8,152 bases of DNA from an uncultured Prevotella sp. Lineage in GTDB: Bacteria > Bacteroidota > Bacteroidia > Bacteroidales > Bacteroidaceae. Position 1 is the first letter of the stretch, and each line of letters opens with the position of its first letter. The translations under genes and the position numbers were made by a program. The stretch lies in NCBI GenBank assembly GCA_900547085.1, contig URFI01000100.1, forward strand, positions 1 to 8,152. The letters run 5' to 3'. The notes under the pieces were generated by a model. The model saw only the letters and a program-made list of their open reading frames with translations, was not told the DNA's origin and ran no database searches. Of this stretch, positions 6,172-8,152 are shown in pieces.

Positions 6172-6282
6172 ACGAGGCAAAAAGGCTGTCTTTACGGAGC
6201 ATTTTGTAGGGGCAAAAATCGCAAAGTGTTGATAATGAGCGCAGTATATTTTTGCGATATTTTGAAAAATCTTATGCCTCGT
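6172..6282. repeat. Nested inverted repeats
   Basis: An outer pair, ACGAGGCA (6172-6179) with TGCCTCGT (6275-6282), encloses an inner pair, ATCGCAAA (6218-6225) with TTTGCGAT (6251-6258). The inner stem continues past a one-base bulge as CAAAA/TTTTG, giving a long hairpin with a 25-nt loop. It directly adjoins the 11-bp inverted repeat on its left. The density of complementary segments suggests a structured RNA or a small repeat element; no coding capacity is evident, and what follows up to 6430 is AT-rich with nothing recognised. Confidence 0.5.
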
Positions 6283-6432
6283 GCGGAATACGCCAAGGAT
6301 TTTAGTTAAAAAACGTAAAGTTTTCTATGCGGTTGTATAGATATGTAGACGGGTGAATGTTGTATTATTCTTACCGTTATAACTACAGCAAAAAAAAACA
6401 ACAACTAAATTACATTTTTCAGATTTTTTATA

Positions 6433-6440
6433 TATCTTTG
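6433..6440 (+). promoter_or_regulatory. Predicted -7 promoter element for the lipoprotein gene
   Basis: TATCTTTG is a full match to TAnnTTTG. A start near 6446 would leave a leader of about 18 nt before the ATG at 6464. The expected -33 TTG is missing; only T-rich sequence is present there, so the promoter may need an activator or be weak. Confidence 0.6.
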
Positions 6441-6463
6441 CCAAGAACTTTAATTAATTCAAA

Positions 6464-7264
6464 ATGAAAAAAAATCTAGTACTATTAGCCTTTGCCTTGA
6501 CTACAATTTGTCTTGCAAGTTGCACGTCTTCAGATGATGTATCACATTTATCTACTAACTCCGTCACTTCCACATTCAAAAATCCTTATTCTTTTATAGG
6601 ACAACTCCACAATGAAGCTATGGATTCCGTAAAAGCACAAAAGGTAAGTGTCAACAATCTTAAACACTTTACAAAAGAATTTAAAAGCAGGCACTATAAG
6701 CAAATACCAGAGCTTGCAGAAAGTCAGCAAAAAGAGGAGGATTCAGAAGTATCTATTGACAATGGATTTGATATAGGGAAAAAAACATGCCAAGTAACTA
6801 CAAGAGCTGCCATGGATGCTCTAACTGATAGTCTTATTAAGGCTTTTCCCATAGAAGGACAAAAATATATTGCAAAAATATATGAAATTTGTGATAAAGA
6901 GGAACATGATTCTGTAAAAATCAATAATATTTTTGATAATTTGGATATCACAATAAACAATGATACCAACATCGATGATACTCTAAAGCATGTTTTACTT
7001 GCAACGAGTTCTATAGCAAGAGCTACAAACATATATAATGCTGATACATTCCGAACTCTCAGTACCCGAGGAGCAACTTGGAGATCTGCATGCAAAGCTG
7101 ATGTTTTTGGAGCCGTTGAAGGAATGATTGGAAGAGGAGTTTTCGTCAGAGCAGCTTTCAGCGGTTTGATGTTCGGTCCTAGCGGTATTGTTTGTAGTTT
7201 TGCAAGAGATGCTGTAAGAGGTGCTATTATTAGCAGCGCTTTCCATGTTGTAACTGGTGGATGA
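6464..7264 (+). CDS. Putative lipoprotein of unknown function with Gly/Ala-rich hydrophobic C-terminus
   Basis: Not recognised as a protein of known function; 266 residues. A lipoprotein signal is clear: MKKN, hydrophobic 5-17, then the lipobox LASC with C20 as lipidated cysteine, followed by a Ser/Thr-rich linker. TSSDD after the Cys, with acidic residues near the anchor, would fit export toward the outer membrane or surface, as is common in Bacteroidetes. Residues 40-54 contain NPYSFIGQLHNEAMD, a motif I recall from other Bacteroidetes secreted hypotheticals. The middle (about 55-200) is polar, charged and probably helical. The last 60 residues change character: after WRSACKADVFGAVEG (206-220) they are rich in Gly, Ala and hydrophobics (GRGVFVRAAFSGLMFGPSG, 223-241) and end in GG, resembling membrane-active bacteriocin-like tails. 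Cysteines are at 20, 109, 143, 210 and 244. The gene is visibly AT-richer than those to the left and is followed 52 bp later by a small membrane protein gene. Effector plus immunity is a possible but unproven reading. Confidence 0.85.
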   Translation: MKKNLVLLAFALTTICLASCTSSDDVSHLSTNSVTSTFKNPYSFIGQLHNEAMDSVKAQKVSVNNLKHFTKEFKSRHYKQIPELAESQQKEEDSEVSIDNGFDIGKKTCQVTTRAAMDALTDSLIKAFPIEGQKYIAKIYEICDKEEHDSVKINNIFDNLDITINNDTNIDDTLKHVLLATSSIARATNIYNADTFRTLSTRGATWRSACKADVFGAVEGMIGRGVFVRAAFSGLMFGPSGIVCSFARDAVRGAIISSAFHVVTGG

Positions 7265-7316
7265 TTTTAACACTAACGGTCCCAACTATTTAATTAGATG
7301 GGGATTTATCTGAAAT

Positions 7317-7562
7317 ATGCTTATATTTATATATATCATAGGAATATTTATTCTATCTTCTATGATTGTTATAACAAGCTCTCATAAGTACAAAAAAAGA
7401 GAAGAAATACTCCCCATATTAAGTGTGTTTGTATTTCTTCTCTTAGATAAAGTCATGCGTGTATTATTTGAATTTAACTTTATAGAAATAATTTTACTTT
7501 CCTCTTTATATTTATTCTTATTAGCTTTAGGAATTAGAAAATTTTTATCTAACAACAAATAG
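7317..7562 (+). CDS. Small membrane protein, about three transmembrane segments; possible immunity partner
   Basis: Not recognised by sequence; 81 residues. Hydrophobic segments lie at about 2-20 (LIFIYIIGIFILSSMIVI), 32-50 (PILSVFVFLLLDKVMRVLF) and 54-74 (FIEIILLSSLYLFLLAL), with basic residues in the loop after the first (HKYKKREE, 23-30) and at the C-terminus (RKFLSNNK). No enzyme motif is visible. It starts 52 bp after the lipoprotein gene on the same strand, with no clear terminator between them, and shares the same high AT content, so the two are probably co-transcribed and were probably acquired together. Small proteins with several membrane spans beside bacteriocin-like genes are often immunity proteins; here that is inference from layout only. 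Frame, start and composition make it a likely real gene despite its size. Confidence 0.65.
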   Translation: MLIFIYIIGIFILSSMIVITSSHKYKKREEILPILSVFVFLLLDKVMRVLFEFNFIEIILLSSLYLFLLALGIRKFLSNNK

Positions 7563-7581
7563 GGAAGCTCTCTGCTTTTTT
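7562..7581 (+). terminator. Weak possible terminator after the small membrane protein gene
   Basis: AAGC (7565-7568) can pair with GCTT (7574-7577) around TCTCT, extended by two G-U pairs, and the right arm runs into a six-T tract (7576-7581). The stem is short, so this is a tentative call based mainly on its place right after the stop codon. Confidence 0.3.
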
Positions 7582-7663
7582 CTATCACTACGAGCGAGTA
7601 AATTCTATTTTCAATATACCTGCAAGGTTTTGGACAGAATTTAATCATCCTTTCCTAATTCTG

Positions 7664-7857
7664 GCGTACAGCTCATTTTGCAGGATACTTTTTATATGGA
7701 GTCGTTACATTCCTCTCAACTCGTACGCATGGTGTTCCGCTCGTTCCTCACTCCACACCTCGGGCGCACATTCTTACCGCTTCGCTCTGTGGTGCTGACC
7801 GCTGTGGGGGCTATGCTGCCCCCTACACCCCCTTCTATAAGCATACGCCGTACATGA
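7664..7857. other. GC-rich segment of foreign character, possible mobile-element scar
   Basis: Between the AT-rich gene pair and the YeiH-like gene lies a stretch whose composition differs sharply from its left side, with runs such as GGGGGC and CCCCCT. It has short open frames on both strands: plus 7696-7857 (53 codons, MESLHSSQLVRM...) and minus 7844-7716 (42 codons, MLIEGGVGGSIAP...). Neither has a recognised product, and their mutual overlap means at most one is real. From memory, similar GC-rich sequence occurs around mobilisation and conjugative-transposon regions of Bacteroidales, but I could not check this. The remaining bases 7582-7663 and 7858-7905 show nothing further. Confidence 0.4.
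7803..7827. other. Strong GC-rich hairpin
   Basis: TGTGGGGGC (7803-7811) pairs with GCCCCC-T-ACA (7818-7827), nine base pairs with a single bulged T at 7824, around the hexaloop TATGCT. It is not followed by a clean U-run on either side. It lies inside the GC-rich segment and is its most stable structure. Confidence 0.65.
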
Positions 7858-7909
7858 TAGACTTATGGGTTATAGTTATTTACTATACGTCGCATTGGTG
7901 ATTTTTGTG

Positions 7910-7917
7910 TACCTTTG
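7910..7917 (+). promoter_or_regulatory. Predicted -7 promoter element for the YeiH-like gene
   Basis: TACCTTTG fits TAnnTTTG and would give a leader of about 20 nt before the ATG at 7945. The TTG at 7895-7897 is only 12 nt upstream, too close for a proper -33 element. Confidence 0.5.
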
Positions 7918-7944
7918 CCACTCAATCATTAAAAAGTAAAATTA

Positions 7945-8145
7945 ATGCTTAGTGAAAAAAGAAGCAGCATGCTGCATGGCGTACTGTTGATTACCTTGTT
8001 TTCGTTAGCCGCCTTCTATATCGGCGACATGGCGTTTGTAAAACGTTTGTCATTCAGTCCGATGATAGTCGGCATCATCCTTGGCATGCTCTATGCCGAG
8101 ACCTCTGCAAAACCTTACCCCATTCTCTATTATTCTTGTTTTTGA
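7945..8145 (+). pseudogene. YeiH/UPF0324 family membrane transporter, N-terminal fragment, interrupted after codon 51
   Basis: The first 51 residues match the N-terminus of the YeiH (UPF0324, 'putative sulfate exporter') family: a first membrane helix (GVLLITLFSLAAFYI, 12-26), a short polar turn (GDMAFVKRL) and SPMIVGIILGMLYA (38-51). Family members have roughly 330-350 residues and continue with something like NSLRxxLP after LYA. Here the frame instead reads ETSAKPYPILYYSCF and stops at 8143-8145, seven bases before the window end. Either a one-base deletion shifted the frame (two codon positions later the other frame reads DLCKTLP, weakly similar to the expected SLRNxLP), or foreign DNA begins at about 8098. 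If the stop is real the product is a non-functional stub with one to two membrane segments. A sequencing or assembly error at the edge is also possible. Confidence 0.7.
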
Positions 8146-8152
8146 GCACTAT
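8098..8152. mobile_element. Possible left end of an insertion sequence
   Basis: Exactly where the YeiH-like protein leaves its family, the DNA reads GAGACCTCTGCAAAAC (8098-8113). This resembles, from memory and unverified, the GAGACC(T/C)TTGCA-type termini of insertion sequences in Bacteroidales such as Porphyromonas. No transposase or second inverted repeat is visible because the window ends. A frameshift in an otherwise intact gene is the main alternative. Confidence 0.35.

Noticed and set aside
5955..6209. 84-codon plus-strand open frame after xerD
   Set aside because: No recognisable domain, it runs through inverted repeats, and there is no promoter element at a sensible distance; treated as chance.
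7382..7648. 88-codon minus-strand open frame
   Set aside because: Mostly antisense to the small membrane protein, which has the more plausible composition and setting; AT-rich DNA gives such frames by chance.
7803..7827. Rho-independent terminator
   Set aside because: The hairpin is strong, but no U-run follows on either strand and no gene ends next to it.

Overview
The window looks like a chromosomal segment of a Bacteroidales bacterium, most likely Prevotella in the broad sense. The evidence is the Bacteroidetes-type promoter element (TAnnTTTG, in one or two cases with TTG about 19-20 nt upstream) before several genes, the absence of clear Shine-Dalgarno sequences, and the family signatures of the proteins. 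The species cannot be fixed from sequence alone.

Left part (1-5925) is ordinary core genome. It opens inside the iron-sulfur subunit gene of succinate dehydrogenase/fumarate reductase (+), which ends at a strong bidirectional terminator. Facing it is a minus-strand pair, rbfA followed by a LolC/LolE-like (FtsX-family) ABC permease. Divergent from rbfA is a multi-membrane-span acyltransferase whose promoter lies so close to its ATG that the mRNA may be leaderless. Next come a minus-strand SAM-dependent O-methyltransferase and, upstream of it on the same strand, aroQ (type II 3-dehydroquinate dehydratase). These two are separated by about 220 bp packed with degenerate 8-bp repeats inside two tandem copies of a roughly 90-bp unit. 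aroQ diverges from xerD (chromosome-dimer tyrosine recombinase); their predicted promoters are interlocked, so the 5' ends of the two transcripts should overlap.

Right part (5926-8152) is accessory in character. A gene-poor stretch of about 540 bp after xerD holds several inverted repeats. Then comes a visibly AT-richer pair: a 266-aa lipoprotein of unknown function with an N-terminal NPYxxxGxxHNE motif and a Gly/Ala-rich, hydrophobic C-terminus, followed by an 81-residue protein with about three membrane segments. The layout suggests a bacteriocin-like or effector/immunity pair, but that is inference only. A short GC-rich segment (about 7664-7857) of different composition, containing a strong hairpin, looks like a scar of a mobile element. 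The window ends in the first 51 codons of a YeiH/UPF0324 family transporter whose reading then departs from the family and stops, either by frameshift or by insertion of a mobile element that continues beyond the window.

No rRNA, tRNA or CRISPR array was seen. The most interesting items are the lipoprotein/small membrane protein pair, the 4232-4445 repeat cluster whose last copy supplies the aroQ stop codon, and the interrupted transporter at the right edge.
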